A DNA stretch of 64,000 nucleotides from Xenorhabdus bovienii (GCF_024721015.1 NZ_JANAIF010000008.1:29813-93812); one strand, 5' to 3'; positions 26,837 to 37,120 are shown, counted from the first letter of the stretch. Translations and numbers: made by a program. Notes: generated by a model from the letters alone, not told the origin.

Positions 26837-28180
26837 ATGATTAAAATTAAAAAAGGACTCAACCTCCCAATAGCAGGAGCGCCTGCCCAAGTTATAGAAG
26901 ATGGTCCGACAATTCGTCATGTTGCTTTATTAGGCGAAGAATATGTTGGAATGCGTCCTTCTATGCTGGTTAAGGAAGGTGAGCATGTCAAAAAAGGGCA
27001 AATTCTTTTTGAAGATAAAAAGAATCCAGGGGTTATTTTTACGAGTCCCGCTAGCGGGAAAATTATTACCATCGGGCGTGGTGAACGCCGTGTACTTCAA
27101 TCTGTTGTGATTGAGGTGAGTGGTGATGAACAAGTCATGTTTGATCGCTATGATCGCGCAGAACTTGCTGGCCTGACTCGTGAACAGGTGGAAAAGAACC
27201 TGCTCATATCTGGGCTGTGGACGGCATTACGTACACGTCCTTTCAGTCATTCTCCTGCTCCCGGTTCCACACCAAAGGCAATCTTCGTTACTGCAATGGA
27301 TACTCAGCCATTGGCTGCCGATCCATTAGTCGTTATTGCGACGCAGGAAGAGGCTTTTGTTGATGGCCTGAATATTCTGTCAACATTGACAGAGGGAAAA
27401 GTCCACGTCTGTCATGGCGCTGGAAATATTCCAAATGCAGGAAACAACACTCAAATTACTTACAATCAATTTGCGGGCCCACATCCGGCAGGTCTGGTTG
27501 GAACTCACATTCATTTCATTGAACCGGTCAGCGTGAAGAAAAGCGTGTGGCACTTGGGGTATCAGGATGTTATTGCCATTGGTAAGTTATTCACAACCGG
27601 TGAGCTTTATACTGATCGCGTCGTATCTCTGGCGGGCCCGCAAGTTAAATCACCACGCTTAGTACGTAGCCGTCTGGGGGCTGATTTGCAGGAATTGACG
27701 CAAGATCAGCTGAAAGAAGGTGAAAACCGTATTGTTTCTGGTTCTGTACTGTGTGGTACAAAATCAGATGAAGTTCGTCATTATCTTGGTCGTTTCCATA
27801 CCTTGGTCTCTGTTCTTGCTGAAGGCCGTGAGAAAGAACTGTTTGGCTGGATTGCACCAGGAGTTAATAAGTTCTCGATTACCCGTACCACGATTGGTCA
27901 TTTCCTGAAAAATAAACGTTTTGCCTTCTCAACCAGCACGAATGGCGGGGAACGCTCTATGGTGCCAATCGGCAACTATGAGCGGGTGATGCCACTGGAC
28001 ATCATGGCAACGCATTTGTTGCGCGACTTGCTTGCAGGCGATAGCGACAGTGCCCAGGCATTGGGTTGCCTGGAACTGGATGAAGAAGATTTGGCATTGT
28101 GTACTTATGTTTGCCCTGGCAAATATGAGTACGGTCCGGTACTGCGTGACGTGCTGACTAAGATTGAGCAGGAAGGGTAA
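26837..28180 (+). CDS. nqrA: Na(+)-translocating NADH-quinone reductase subunit A
   Basis: The peripheral cytoplasmic subunit of Na+-NQR, which couples NADH:ubiquinone oxidoreduction to Na+ export. The 447-residue protein begins '[18 protein letters not shown]', a lipoyl-like N-terminal domain, and keeps the '[15 protein letters not shown]' block of the Rnf/Nqr-A family. NqrA has no cofactor of its own but lines the quinone side. It is the first gene of nqrABCDEF-apbE-nqrM; nqrB starts 3 bp after its stop. Confidence 0.96.
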   Translation: MIKIKKGLNLPIAGAPAQVIEDGPTIRHVALLGEEYVGMRPSMLVKEGEHVKKGQILFEDKKNPGVIFTSPASGKIITIGRGERRVLQSVVIEVSGDEQVMFDRYDRAELAGLTREQVEKNLLISGLWTALRTRPFSHSPAPGSTPKAIFVTAMDTQPLAADPLVVIATQEEAFVDGLNILSTLTEGKVHVCHGAGNIPNAGNNTQITYNQFAGPHPAGLVGTHIHFIEPVSVKKSVWHLGYQDVIAIGKLFTTGELYTDRVVSLAGPQVKSPRLVRSRLGADLQELTQDQLKEGENRIVSGSVLCGTKSDEVRHYLGRFHTLVSVLAEGREKELFGWIAPGVNKFSITRTTIGHFLKNKRFAFSTSTNGGERSMVPIGNYERVMPLDIMATHLLRDLLAGDSDSAQALGCLELDEEDLALCTYVCPGKYEYGPVLRDVLTKIEQEG

Positions 28181-28183
28181 TTC

Positions 28184-29422
28184 ATGGGCCTGAAAAATTT
28201 ATTTGAAAAAGTAGAGCATCACTTTGAGGCCGGCGGCAAACTGGAAAAATATTATCCTCTGTATGAGGCAGTTTCCACCGTCTTTTATACTCCGGGAACA
28301 GTAACGCGAGGACGTGCCCACGTCCGTGATGCCATCGATCTCAAACGCATGATGATTTTGGTATGGCTATCTGTTTTTCCGGCAATGTTCTGGGGAATGT
28401 ATAACGTCGGTAATCAGGCGATACCCGCCCTGACTCATTTATACAGCGGAGAAGCATTACAGCAGATTCTGGCTTCTGACTGGCATTACGTGGTTGCTCA
28501 GTATCTTGGTGCATCACTGACGCCGGATGCTGGCTGGGGCAGTAAAATGTTGCTGGGTGCAACCTATTTCCTGCCAATTTATGCCGTTGTGTTCGCGGTT
28601 GGTGGCTTCTGGGAAGTTCTGTTTGCCATGATCCGCAGGCATGAAATCAACGAAGGTTTCTTTGTCAGTTCCATTCTGTTTGCGCTGATTGTTCCTCCGA
28701 CATTGCCATTATGGCAGGCTGCTCTGGGGATTACTTTCGGTGTAGTGATTGCGAAAGAAATCTTTGGTGGTACGGGTCGTAACTTCCTTAACCCGGCGTT
28801 GGCTGGCCGTGCCTTCCTGTTCTTCGCTTACCCTGCTCAGATTTCAGGAAATATGGTTTGGACTGCGGCTGATGGCTTTTCCGGTGCGACACCATTGTCC
28901 CAGTGGGCAAATGAGGGTAGCCACGGCTTAATGAATACCATTACCGGCCAGCCGGTCACATGGATGGATGCTTTCATTGGTAACATCCCAGGATCAATTG
29001 GTGAAGTCTCCACTCTGATGATTTTCATCGGTGGTGCCATCATTCTGTTTGCCCGCATTGCCTCATGGCGCATTGTTGCCGGCGTGATGGTCGGGATGAT
29101 AGCGATGTCTAGCCTGTTCAACGCAATTGGTTCCAGCACTAACCCAATGTTCGCTATGGAGTGGTACTGGCACATGGTGCTGGGTGGCTTTGCTTTCGGC
29201 ATGATCTTTATGGCGACTGATCCTGTATCTGCTGCATTCACGGATAAAGGGAAGTGGGCATACGGCATTCTGATTGGTGTCATGTGTATTCTTATCAGAG
29301 TCGTAAACCCAGCATATCCGGAAGGGATGATGTTGGCGATCCTGTTCGCTAACCTGTTCGCGCCACTGTTCGATTATCTGGTCGTGCAGGCCAATATCAA
29401 GCGGAGAAAAGCCCGTGGCTAA
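28184..29422 (+). CDS. nqrB: Na(+)-translocating NADH-quinone reductase subunit B
   Basis: The large integral membrane subunit (about ten helices) that carries riboflavin and a covalent FMN and forms part of the Na+ pathway. The FMN-attachment motif is Ser233-Gly-Ala-Thr236 in '[10 protein letters not shown]', with Thr236 at the same number as in Vibrio cholerae NqrB. '[17 protein letters not shown]' is also conserved. The length is 412 residues. It overlaps nqrC by 8 bp. Flavin attachment needs ApbE, encoded downstream in the same cluster. Confidence 0.97.
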   Translation: MGLKNLFEKVEHHFEAGGKLEKYYPLYEAVSTVFYTPGTVTRGRAHVRDAIDLKRMMILVWLSVFPAMFWGMYNVGNQAIPALTHLYSGEALQQILASDWHYVVAQYLGASLTPDAGWGSKMLLGATYFLPIYAVVFAVGGFWEVLFAMIRRHEINEGFFVSSILFALIVPPTLPLWQAALGITFGVVIAKEIFGGTGRNFLNPALAGRAFLFFAYPAQISGNMVWTAADGFSGATPLSQWANEGSHGLMNTITGQPVTWMDAFIGNIPGSIGEVSTLMIFIGGAIILFARIASWRIVAGVMVGMIAMSSLFNAIGSSTNPMFAMEWYWHMVLGGFAFGMIFMATDPVSAAFTDKGKWAYGILIGVMCILIRVVNPAYPEGMMLAILFANLFAPLFDYLVVQANIKRRKARG

Positions 29423-30209
29423 TGAGAAACCAAAAAATAATGACAGCGTTGGTAGAACGTTCCTCGTTGTTTTTGTGCTGTGCCTTATATGTTCGATTGT
29501 GGTTGCAGGGTCAGCCGTAGGCTTGAAAGCGCAGCAACAGGAACAGAAGCTACTGGATAAGCAGCGCAATATTCTGGATGTAGCGGGTTTACTGAAACCC
29601 AATATGACTACAGCGGAGATGAAAGAAACCTATAGCAGCCGCATTCAACCTGAATTGCTTGATTTGAAGACGGCAACGCTTGAAAAAGGCGATGGTAAAT
29701 TTGACCTGAAAAATGCCCTGCGTAGTGATGAAACCAGTATGACTCTGTCATCGGAACAGGATCTGGCGAGAATCCACCGCCGCGCTGATATGGCAGAAAT
29801 CTATCTGGTGAAAGATGATCAAGGCAAAACCACCGAGCTGGTGCTGCCAGTATATGGTTCTGGCCTGTGGTCAATGATGTATGCATTTATTTCTATTGAT
29901 GTGGATGGCGTAACCTCTCGCGGCATTACTTACTACTCTCATGGTGAAACACCGGGCTTAGGTGGCGAAGTGGATAACCCGCAATGGCGCAGGCAATGGG
30001 TGGGTAAAAAACTCTACAACTCGCAAGGTGTTCCGGCGATTAAAATTGTTCGCGGTGGTGCTGGCGATAACCCTTACGGTGTAGATGGCTTGTCTGGAGC
30101 GACTCTGACCTCCAACGGTGTTCAGCATATGTTTGATTTCTGGCTGGGTGATAACGGTTTTGGCCCATTCCTGAAAAAAGTACGTGAGGGAGCCTTGAAA
30201 GATGGCTGA
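29415..30209 (+). CDS. nqrC: Na(+)-translocating NADH-quinone reductase subunit C
   Basis: A subunit with one N-terminal membrane helix ('[19 protein letters not shown]') and a periplasmic FMN-binding domain. The FMN is linked by phosphoester to Thr230 in the '[11 protein letters not shown]' motif, an ApbE substrate sequence. The length is 264 residues. Start and stop overlap nqrB and nqrD by 8 bp each, so expression is tightly coupled. Confidence 0.97.
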   Translation: MANEKPKNNDSVGRTFLVVFVLCLICSIVVAGSAVGLKAQQQEQKLLDKQRNILDVAGLLKPNMTTAEMKETYSSRIQPELLDLKTATLEKGDGKFDLKNALRSDETSMTLSSEQDLARIHRRADMAEIYLVKDDQGKTTELVLPVYGSGLWSMMYAFISIDVDGVTSRGITYYSHGETPGLGGEVDNPQWRRQWVGKKLYNSQGVPAIKIVRGGAGDNPYGVDGLSGATLTSNGVQHMFDFWLGDNGFGPFLKKVREGALKDG

Positions 30210-30831
30210 TAGTAAAGAGGTAAAACGCGTCCTTCTTGGGCCGCTGTTTGATAATAATCCAATTGCATTGCAGGTTCTGGGAGTGTGTTCGGCACTGGCT
30301 GTCACCACCAAGCTGGAAACTGCGCTGGTGATGACGATTGCTGTGACATTGGTGACAGCATTTTCTAGCTTTTTCATTTCATTGATTCGTAATTACATTC
30401 CCGGCAGTGTGCGAATCATTGTACAGATGGCGATCATTGCATCGCTGGTTATCGTGGTAGACCAGATTTTGCAGGCCTATGCCTACGAAATCTCCAAACA
30501 GTTATCTGTGTTTGTGGGTCTGATCATCACCAATTGTATTGTGATGGGACGCGCTGAAGCCTATGCCATGAAATATCCACCCGTTGAAAGTTTTATGGAT
30601 GGTATCGGCAACGGCTTGGGATACGGTGTCATTCTGTTGTTGGTGGGTTTTTTACGTGAACTGTTTGGTTCAGGAAAACTGCTCGGCATGACGGTGCTGG
30701 AATCTGTCAAGAATGATGGCTGGTATCAGCCGAACGGTCTGTTTCTGCTGGCACCGAGCGCATTCTTCATCATTGGTATGCTGATTTGGGGTCTGCGGAC
30801 TCTGAAACCTGCGCAGGTTGAGAAGGAGTAA
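30202..30831 (+). CDS. nqrD: Na(+)-translocating NADH-quinone reductase subunit D
   Basis: An integral membrane subunit (209 residues, about six helices) homologous to RnfE. It pairs with NqrE in the membrane; the two are inverted relatives that together hold an iron centre. The conserved blocks '[23 protein letters not shown]' (in part [15 protein letters not shown]), '[14 protein letters not shown]' with a Cys ligand, and 'LFGSGKLLG' are present. It overlaps nqrC by 8 bp and precedes nqrE by 8 bp. Confidence 0.96.
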   Translation: MADSKEVKRVLLGPLFDNNPIALQVLGVCSALAVTTKLETALVMTIAVTLVTAFSSFFISLIRNYIPGSVRIIVQMAIIASLVIVVDQILQAYAYEISKQLSVFVGLIITNCIVMGRAEAYAMKYPPVESFMDGIGNGLGYGVILLLVGFLRELFGSGKLLGMTVLESVKNDGWYQPNGLFLLAPSAFFIIGMLIWGLRTLKPAQVEKE

Positions 30832-30839
30832 CAGACAAC

Positions 30840-31436
30840 ATGGAACATTATATTAGTTTGTTTGTCCGCGCCGTCTTTATTGAGAATATGGCGTTAGCTT
30901 TCTTTCTCGGTATGTGTACGTTTCTGGCGGTGTCAAAAAATGTGAAGACAGCTTTTGGCCTGGGCGTTGCTGTAACTGTTGTGTTGGGGATTTCTGTTCC
31001 TGCCAACAACCTTGTCTACAATCTGGTACTCCGCGATGGCGCCTTGATGGATGGGGTTGACCTGAGCTTCCTGAACTTCATCACCTTTATCGGGGTGATT
31101 GCTGCACTGGTACAGATTCTGGAAATGATCCTCGATCGTTATGTGCCTGCACTGTATAACGCGCTGGGGATTTTCCTGCCGTTGATTACCGTGAACTGTG
31201 CGATTTTCGGTGGTGTTTCTTTCATGGCACAGCGTGACTATAACTTCAGCGAATCCGTTGTATATGGTTTCGGTTCAGGTATGGGCTGGATGCTGGCAAT
31301 TGTTCTGATGGCCGCGATCCGTGAAAAGATGAAATATGCGGATGTTCCAGCAGGTCTGAAAGGATTGGGGATCACCTTTGTCACCACCGGATTGATGGCA
31401 TTGGGCTTTATGTCCTTCTCCGGCGTGCAGCTCTAA
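30840..31436 (+). CDS. nqrE: Na(+)-translocating NADH-quinone reductase subunit E
   Basis: An integral membrane subunit of 198 residues (about six helices) homologous to RnfA. It shows '[21 protein letters not shown]' in two blocks ([18 protein letters not shown]) with a conserved Cys, and '[13 protein letters not shown]' with another; these cysteines, together with those of NqrD, ligate the membrane iron centre. It follows nqrD closely, and 15 bp separate it from nqrF. Confidence 0.96.
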   Translation: MEHYISLFVRAVFIENMALAFFLGMCTFLAVSKNVKTAFGLGVAVTVVLGISVPANNLVYNLVLRDGALMDGVDLSFLNFITFIGVIAALVQILEMILDRYVPALYNALGIFLPLITVNCAIFGGVSFMAQRDYNFSESVVYGFGSGMGWMLAIVLMAAIREKMKYADVPAGLKGLGITFVTTGLMALGFMSFSGVQL

Positions 31437-31451
31437 AGGCGAGAAGAATTC

Positions 31452-32678
31452 ATGGATATAATCATTCTAGGCGTAGTAATGTTTACCCTGATTGTGTTGG
31501 CGCTGACGGCTATGATTTTGTTCGCAAAATCAAAGTTGGTGAACACCGGGGATATTAAAATTGAAGTCAATGGCGATGAGGAGAAAAGCTTTACGGCTCC
31601 TGCTGGCGACAAATTGTTGAACATGCTTTCCAGTCAGGGGGTTTTCGTTTCCTCTGCTTGTGGCGGCGGTGGCTCCTGTGGTCAGTGTCGTGTGAAAATT
31701 AAGGAAGGCGGTGGTGACATCCTGCCAACTGAGCTTTCTCACATCAATAAACGTGAAGCAAAAGAGGGTTGTCGTCTGGCATGTCAGGTTAACGTTAAGC
31801 AAGACCTGAAAATTGAATTGCCAGAAGAAATCTTCGGCGTCAAAAAATGGGAATGTGAAGTTATCTCTAACGATAACAAGGCAACATTCATTAAAGAATT
31901 GAAGCTGAAAATTCCTGACGGAGAAGTAGTGCCATTCCGTGCAGGTGGTTTCATTCAGATTGAATGTCCTCCGCACGTAGCCCGCTATGCGGATTATGAT
32001 GTCCCAGAGGAATATCGTGAAGATTGGGATAAATTTAATCTGTTCCGTTATGTTTCTGAGGTAAAAGAACCGACTGTCCGTGCGTATTCAATGGCGAACT
32101 ACCCAGAAGAGCACGGCATCATCATGCTGAACGTGCGTATCGCCACGCCGCCGCCAAGAAATCCAGACGTGACACCGGGTATTATGTCCTCTTACATCTG
32201 GTCATTGAAAGCCGGTGATAAAGTGACAATTTCCGGTCCATTTGGTGAATTCTTTGCAAAAGATACCGAAGCGGAGATGGTCTTCATCGGTGGGGGCGCA
32301 GGTATGGCACCAATGCGTTCTCATATCTTTGATCAGCTCAATCGTCTGAATTCCAAACGTAAGATCAGCTTCTGGTATGGTGCGCGTTCCAAACGTGAAA
32401 TGTTCTATACCGAAGATTTCGACCAGCTTGCGGCAGAGAACGAAAACTTTAACTGGCATGTGGCCCTGTCTGACGCCTTACCGGAAGATAACTGGGATGG
32501 TTACACCGGCTTTATTCATAATGTCCTGTTTGAGAACTATCTGAAAGATCATCCTGCCCCAGAAGATTGTGAGTTCTACATGTGTGGGCCTCCGGTCATG
32601 AACGCTGCGGTCATTAAGATGTTGAAAGACCTTGGCGTGGAAGACGAAAACATCATGCTGGATGATTTCGGTGGTTGA
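31452..32678 (+). CDS. nqrF: Na(+)-translocating NADH-quinone reductase subunit F
   Basis: The NADH-oxidising entry subunit. One N-terminal helix (residues about 4-25) anchors a ferredoxin-like domain with [2Fe-2S] cysteines Cys70, Cys76, Cys79 and Cys111 ('[15 protein letters not shown]', 'RLACQV'). An FAD domain ('[12 protein letters not shown]') and an NADH-binding domain ('[14 protein letters not shown]', '[13 protein letters not shown]') follow. The length is 408 residues. It ends with 'IMLDDFGG'. A strong hairpin separates it from apbE. Confidence 0.97.
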   Translation: MDIIILGVVMFTLIVLALTAMILFAKSKLVNTGDIKIEVNGDEEKSFTAPAGDKLLNMLSSQGVFVSSACGGGGSCGQCRVKIKEGGGDILPTELSHINKREAKEGCRLACQVNVKQDLKIELPEEIFGVKKWECEVISNDNKATFIKELKLKIPDGEVVPFRAGGFIQIECPPHVARYADYDVPEEYREDWDKFNLFRYVSEVKEPTVRAYSMANYPEEHGIIMLNVRIATPPPRNPDVTPGIMSSYIWSLKAGDKVTISGPFGEFFAKDTEAEMVFIGGGAGMAPMRSHIFDQLNRLNSKRKISFWYGARSKREMFYTEDFDQLAAENENFNWHVALSDALPEDNWDGYTGFIHNVLFENYLKDHPAPEDCEFYMCGPPVMNAAVIKMLKDLGVEDENIMLDDFGG

Positions 32679-32705
32679 TGGTTGTAACACGTTGATTTAA
32701 CGACA

Positions 32706-32728
32706 AGCGCCCACACTTTGTGGGCGCT
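32706..32728 (+). other. Strong hairpin between nqrF and apbE
   Basis: AGCGCCCACA (32706-32715) and TGTGGGCGCT (32719-32728) make a perfect 10-bp GC-rich stem with a 3-nt loop, without a T-run. It could lower apbE-nqrM levels or protect the 3' end of nqrA-F mRNA. Confidence 0.55.
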
Positions 32729-32750
32729 GACGATTCAGAAAGAGTAAGTT

Positions 32751-33782
32751 ATGCTGAGTAAAAAAATTATCCATTGGGGTGTGCTGATGTTTGCGGTTTT
32801 GCTGCTGTCAGCCTGTGGTGGCCCCGAACAGCAAAATCTGAGCGGGCAAACGATGGGGACTTATTACTCCGTCAAATATGTTGCTGACTCATCGATACCT
32901 TCCCCTGAAAACCTGCAAAAAGAGATTGATCGGCTGCTGGAAGAAGTAAATGACCAGATGTCCACTTATCGGCCAAATTCTGAATTAAGTCGTTTTAATC
33001 AAAGCCGTGAAGTCAACACACCTTTTCTGGTATCCGCCGCTACGGCCAAAGTGGTCAAGGAAGCCATTCGGATCAATCAACTGACGGATGGTGCTTTGGA
33101 TGTGACAGTGGGGCCATTGGTGAATCTGTGGGGGTTTGGGCCGGAAGGGCGAATTACCAAGGCGCCGACGGATGAAGAACTGGTCATGCGTCGTGCGTGG
33201 ACGGGTATCGATAAATTGTCTGTTGAAGGCAATAGCCTGATTAAATCTATCCCTGAACTTTATGTCGATCTTTCCTCCATCGCCAAAGGCTATGGGGTTG
33301 ATGTTGTGGCTGAATATCTAGCCTCCCAGAACATCAAAAATTATATGGTTGATATTGGCGGAGAAGTACGCACACTGGGTAATAATGGCAAAGGCGCTCC
33401 GTGGCGGATTGCCATCGAAAAACCATCGGATAGTGGCCTTGAACAGAAGGCTCAAGAAATTATTGAACCGGGTAGTATGTCTATTGCAACATCGGGTGAT
33501 TACCGCAATTATTTCGAACAGAATGGAGTGCGTTATTCTCACACCATTAATCCCAAAACGAGCAGGCCTATCACCCATAATCTGGTTTCAATTACCGTTA
33601 TTGCCCCGACATCCATGAGTGCAGATGGCTTTTCTACGGGGTTGGATGTATTGGGGCCAGATAAGGGAATGGAAGTGGCTGAGACGCTGAATATTCCCGT
33701 CTTTATGATTGTCAAAACCCAAGATGGCTTTGAAGAGCGCTATAGTTCAGCCTTTAAGCCATACATACAACAGAAGAAATGA
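32751..33782 (+). CDS. apbE: FAD:protein FMN transferase ApbE
   Basis: A periplasmic lipoprotein that transfers FMN from FAD to the Thr of S-G-A-T motifs, here NqrB and NqrC. The 343-residue protein has a lipoprotein signal with 'LLLSACGG' (lipidated Cys22), substrate-binding 'GQTMGTYYSVKY' and 'VDLSSIAKGYGVD', and the Mg2+-binding 'GGEVRTLG' and 'ADGFSTGLDVLG' blocks. Placement directly after nqrF fits its role in maturing the pump. A 12-bp gap separates it from nqrM. Confidence 0.96.
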   Translation: MLSKKIIHWGVLMFAVLLLSACGGPEQQNLSGQTMGTYYSVKYVADSSIPSPENLQKEIDRLLEEVNDQMSTYRPNSELSRFNQSREVNTPFLVSAATAKVVKEAIRINQLTDGALDVTVGPLVNLWGFGPEGRITKAPTDEELVMRRAWTGIDKLSVEGNSLIKSIPELYVDLSSIAKGYGVDVVAEYLASQNIKNYMVDIGGEVRTLGNNGKGAPWRIAIEKPSDSGLEQKAQEIIEPGSMSIATSGDYRNYFEQNGVRYSHTINPKTSRPITHNLVSITVIAPTSMSADGFSTGLDVLGPDKGMEVAETLNIPVFMIVKTQDGFEERYSSAFKPYIQQKK

Positions 33783-33794
33783 GGAGGAAAGGTT

Positions 33795-34019
33795 ATGGAA
33801 GTCTTTATTGCAGCCTTTATCTTTTTCTTGTTGGCTTTTGCAGGAATGGCACTGGGCTACATTTTTAAGCGTAAAAGTATTCAGGGAAGTTGTGGTGGTT
33901 TGGGGAGTATTGGTGTGGAGAAAGTTTGTGATTGCCCAGAACCCTGCGATACTCGTAAAAAACGCCTGGCAAGGGAAGCTGCTCGTCATGAGAAGCTGGA
34001 AAAAAACCGAATTTTTTGA
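33795..34019 (+). CDS. nqrM: Na(+)-NQR maturation protein NqrM (DUF539)
   Basis: A 74-residue protein needed for assembly of Na+-NQR, probably by delivering iron to the NqrD/E site. One N-terminal membrane helix ('FIAAFIFFLLAFAGMALGYIF') is followed by a cysteine-rich tail: 'SCGGLGSIG' and 'CDCPEPC' supply four conserved cysteines. It ends in a basic stretch. The ribosome-binding site GAGGAGG lies just upstream. Last gene of the operon; a terminator follows. Confidence 0.92.
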   Translation: MEVFIAAFIFFLLAFAGMALGYIFKRKSIQGSCGGLGSIGVEKVCDCPEPCDTRKKRLAREAARHEKLEKNRIF

Positions 34020-34060
34020 GGGTGTTTTTGCGGTCAAACAATTTTTAGCTAAAAAATGCG

Positions 34061-34089
34061 ACCCGCTGTCAGATACACAGCGGGTTTTT
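34061..34089 (+). terminator. Rho-independent terminator of the nqr operon
   Basis: ACCCGCTGT (34061-34069) and ACAGCGGGT (34077-34085) form a 9-bp stem followed by TTTTG, 41 bp after the nqrM stop. It lies beside the 3' end of the convergent sigma-factor gene. Confidence 0.75.
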
Positions 34090-34098
34090 GTTGGCTGT

Positions 34099-34614
34099 TC
34101 AGATGATGTTGAGAGAGTGACATTTGCTGTGAGCCTGCTGTAAGTAATTTTTCACGGAGCTCATTGAAACATCCAAATTCTTTGCGACTTCTTTATAGCG
34201 CATACCTTGAAGTTGCGTGAGAAGAAATGCCCGTCTGGCTTTTTTTGGCAGCTCATCAAGCGTCTTATCTATTTTTTCCAACTGTTCTAGCAGTACAAGC
34301 CGATACTCTGACGAGTTTGTTGTCGTTTTCGCCATCGTGCTGGCATATTCCAGATAATTGTCTTCGAGCTTTTTCCGTCGATAGTAATTGGCGATAGTTC
34401 TACGGGCTATCGTAATTAAAAAAGCTCTGGGGTGGCGGACATTTTCAAGATCTGCCGACTGCATCAATTTGATGAAGGTATCATGGGTGAGATCTTCTGC
34501 ATGGTTGGGGCAGACATTATTCTGCCTGATCCAGCTGCATAACCAATGGTGGTATTCGAAATAGAGTTTCTGGGCTATGTCATTGTGCCCGCATGTGCTT
34601 TTTTGTACCGCCAT
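34099..34614 (-). CDS. FecI-like ECF RNA polymerase sigma factor
   Basis: A 171-residue extracytoplasmic-function sigma factor. Region 2 ('HHWLCSWIRQ', 'EDLTHDTFIKLM', 'RHPRAFLITIARR', 'NYYRRKK') and region 4 ('LDELPKKARRAFLLTQLQG', 'YKEVAKNLDVSMSSVKNYL') resemble FecI and HasI, which drive siderophore or heme receptor genes. A TonB-dependent receptor gene lies just upstream on the same strand. No FecR-type anti-sigma gene is next to it, which is unusual. A Fur-like box at 34647-34665 lies 33 bp before the start, so iron control is likely. Confidence 0.9.
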   Translation of the reverse strand: MAVQKSTCGHNDIAQKLYFEYHHWLCSWIRQNNVCPNHAEDLTHDTFIKLMQSADLENVRHPRAFLITIARRTIANYYRRKKLEDNYLEYASTMAKTTTNSSEYRLVLLEQLEKIDKTLDELPKKARRAFLLTQLQGMRYKEVAKNLDVSMSSVKNYLQQAHSKCHSLNII

Positions 34615-34646
34615 GATGATACTGCCTGAAGGGGTAGGATAAATAC

Positions 34647-34665
34647 GATAATGATTATTATTTTC
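34647..34665 (-). promoter_or_regulatory. Fur-like box upstream of the ECF sigma gene
   Basis: GATAATGATTATTATTTTC matches the 19-bp E. coli Fur consensus (GATAATGATAATCATTATC) at 16 of 19 positions and lies 33 bp upstream of the sigma-factor start. Confidence 0.75.
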
Positions 34666-34739
34666 ATTTATGGATTGAAAGTCAACGCAGTATTGCAGGC
34701 ATAATCCTCTTAAAAATTAACAGGGTTATACTCTTCATC

Positions 34740-34774
34740 TTTCAAGTTGCAGCCAACAAAGCTGCAACTTGAAA
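34740..34774. repeat. Short palindromic repeat, REP-like
   Basis: A perfect 14-bp inverted repeat, TTTCAAGTTGCAGC (34740-34753) and GCTGCAACTTGAAA (34761-34774), has a 7-nt centre and stands alone in the gap between the sigma factor and the receptor gene (start/stop gap 34615-34804). From memory, similar 'TTCAAGTTGCAGC' palindromes are dispersed in Xenorhabdus and Photorhabdus genomes. It could also terminate the receptor transcript. Confidence 0.6.
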
Positions 34775-34804
34775 TCTATTGGTAGTTGATTGATTGAATA
34801 TCAG

Positions 34805-37120
34805 TTAAAACTGCTGTGAAATGCTGAATTTGAAATTACGGCCAATCCCTGGGATCGTTCCCCCTAAATATGGGGAGTAATCGCGGTTAAATAGGTTATC
34901 GACAGTGACTCTAGCTTCAAAGCCTTTCATATAAGGCGGGCGCCAGTTGGCAAACAACCCGTGCAGGGCATAACCTTTGCTGGTTGGCAGAGACCAATAA
35001 CTCGCTTTTGGATCCCCATCTACAGGGGAACGATCCTGTTTGCGGATAAAATCACCTTTCCAGCCCATAGACATCTGCCATTGTGGGATCTTAAATCCTA
35101 ACATTGCATGTGCAGAAGTGGGTGGGATTTCAGCAATCCAGGTTTTTTGTCCTATCCACGGATCACGCATAGAAGCATCACGCTGACCGCGCATGGTGGA
35201 GAAAGAAAGTTTTCCGAATAACTTATTGCTATCGTAGAACGTTTCTATTTCCAGTCCCTCAATGGTATATCCCGGCAGATTACGATGATTTGCTATCGGT
35301 TTTTCACATGAGGTGGGTGATGCACCGTCAGCCTGAGCTTTACAGTAAACACCACGAGTTTTGAAAATTTCATCTTTGCCACGGTTACGGAACAGGGTAG
35401 TGCGAATTTGCAGGCTGTCATTCTCAAGCATCAGGTTATCGAAATCGAGAATGGCACCCAGGCGTATGCCAGTCATTTTTTCTACTTCAAGATTGCGGCT
35501 GGAACCCGGAAGGCTGGTTTTATATGACTGAACTTCATATTGCTCATCGACTACTGGTGCCCGCCAAGTACGGCTGATATCAGCAAAGAGCGAAAGATTT
35601 TTGTTTGTCCGCCACATAATACCCAAATGAGGAGACCAGCCAGCATAAGTTACACCACTATAATCATGGTTTATTTTAGGTGATGTGTTGTTATACCTGG
35701 GTGCTTTATTTTCTTCACCAATATTCTTTATATGATCGTAACGGACGCCCGGAGTTACGGTTACACTTCCCAGTTTCAAAGAGTCCTGCATATATATGCT
35801 GTAAATTTGTTGTTCTCCGGCTGGCATATAGTTAGGTTGGTAATAACCGTAATTAAATTCTTGGTCATTAACTGTATTTTTATCGAACATTAAGACATCA
35901 CGATCGTTCTTATGCCAGCGAGTTCCTACTAATAATTTGTGTTCTATACTGCCTGTTGAAAACACGCTTTTGTTGTTGATATCGACCATCGTATCGATAT
36001 ATTTAACCCAACTTTTTTGTCCCATAAGCCCCGCTGAAGTAGGTTTTATATCTTTGTTATCAAGGCGACGATCGTTTTGCTTGGTTATGGAATAGGCAGA
36101 CGTGAGTGTCAGATTGAGCCATGGATTATCTTCTGGCGCAATATTCCATTTGGCGGAGTAGTTCTGGTCGATCTGATCACGAAAAACTAGTTTTCTTTTC
36201 CATGCCTCATTCCAACCATATCTTTCTATATCACTGGCGGATGGAGCACTTATGCCATCCCGCTTGGCAGCCCACGGTTGCCAGCCATCTGACTCAGAAC
36301 GCATGGCTGAAAAACTCAATGTATGAGTATCATTGGGATAAACATTCGTTTTCCATAAATAGGAGGTCTGGTTATTTTGTGAGTATTCAAAATGTGTTCC
36401 ATCAGGACGCTTAATATTGTGACCATCGCGTTTACTGACATATAAAAGCCCATCGACAAAACCATTGGGATCTCTGCCGAATATGGTGCCACTATTAATC
36501 CATTGTCTATCATTGGTGTGATAGCTCTGTTTGATCAAACCTCTAAAATTTTCATCGGGACGTAATAAATCGCCGGCATCTTTGGTGACAATCTTAACGG
36601 AGCCACCAAATCCACCATTGCCATTCAACAAATTGTGCGGGCCTTTATCAACATCTATACGCTTGATTAATTCAGGCTCAATAAAGATGGAACCCTGGAG
36701 ATATTTCTCAAATCCTTTTGGGGCGTCGTCCAGCGTGATTTTGATATCTTCTGACTCACCCATGCCCCAAATATTCAAAGTTTGTCCACCGGGACGTGGA
36801 GAACCAGACATAGAAACCCCAGGTAGTTGATCCAGCAACTGAGCAACATTATCTGCCTGAGTGCGTTCAATATCAGTTTTCTTTAGCACGGAACTACCGG
36901 CACTGATGCTGTTGTGTAAACTACCTACAACTGAAAGCGATGGTAATTTAACCACCTCATTTTGCTTTTCAGATTTCTGGTCAGATGGATTTTCAGCGGC
37001 TAAAACTTGGCTGGAAAATGCACTACCCAACACTAATGTACCTGAGAATGTACTTCTTAAAATTTTTCGAATGATGGCCATAATTGGGCGTTTTCCTAAA
37101 TTTTGACTATTATTTGCCAT
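34805..37120 (-). CDS. TonB-dependent outer-membrane receptor (iron or heme uptake type)
   Basis: A 22-strand beta-barrel receptor with plug domain. The signal peptide ends near 'SQVLA-AEN', a TonB-box-like 'KLPSLSVVGS' follows, then the plug ('VAQLLDQLPGVSMSG', 'IFIEPELIKRIDVDKGPHN', 'GNGGFGGSVKI') and a barrel ending in 'FSISQQF' with the terminal Phe. It lacks the extra N-terminal signalling (STN) domain of FecA/HasR-type transducers. Start 37120 has AGGAAA 5 bp upstream; MAIIRK at 37081 is the alternative. The FRAP-like block reads WRAP but the following NPNL of typical heme receptors is absent, so the ligand is uncertain. A Fur-like box precedes it. Confidence 0.85.
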   Translation of the reverse strand: MANNSQNLGKRPIMAIIRKILRSTFSGTLVLGSAFSSQVLAAENPSDQKSEKQNEVVKLPSLSVVGSLHNSISAGSSVLKKTDIERTQADNVAQLLDQLPGVSMSGSPRPGGQTLNIWGMGESEDIKITLDDAPKGFEKYLQGSIFIEPELIKRIDVDKGPHNLLNGNGGFGGSVKIVTKDAGDLLRPDENFRGLIKQSYHTNDRQWINSGTIFGRDPNGFVDGLLYVSKRDGHNIKRPDGTHFEYSQNNQTSYLWKTNVYPNDTHTLSFSAMRSESDGWQPWAAKRDGISAPSASDIERYGWNEAWKRKLVFRDQIDQNYSAKWNIAPEDNPWLNLTLTSAYSITKQNDRRLDNKDIKPTSAGLMGQKSWVKYIDTMVDINNKSVFSTGSIEHKLLVGTRWHKNDRDVLMFDKNTVNDQEFNYGYYQPNYMPAGEQQIYSIYMQDSLKLGSVTVTPGVRYDHIKNIGEENKAPRYNNTSPKINHDYSGVTYAGWSPHLGIMWRTNKNLSLFADISRTWRAPVVDEQYEVQSYKTSLPGSSRNLEVEKMTGIRLGAILDFDNLMLENDSLQIRTTLFRNRGKDEIFKTRGVYCKAQADGASPTSCEKPIANHRNLPGYTIEGLEIETFYDSNKLFGKLSFSTMRGQRDASMRDPWIGQKTWIAEIPPTSAHAMLGFKIPQWQMSMGWKGDFIRKQDRSPVDGDPKASYWSLPTSKGYALHGLFANWRPPYMKGFEARVTVDNLFNRDYSPYLGGTIPGIGRNFKFSISQQF

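Noticed and set aside
28837..29602. Two overlapping minus-strand frames of 148 and 179 codons
   Set aside because: They are opposite nqrB and nqrC, which are certain, and show low-complexity composition typical of antisense shadows.
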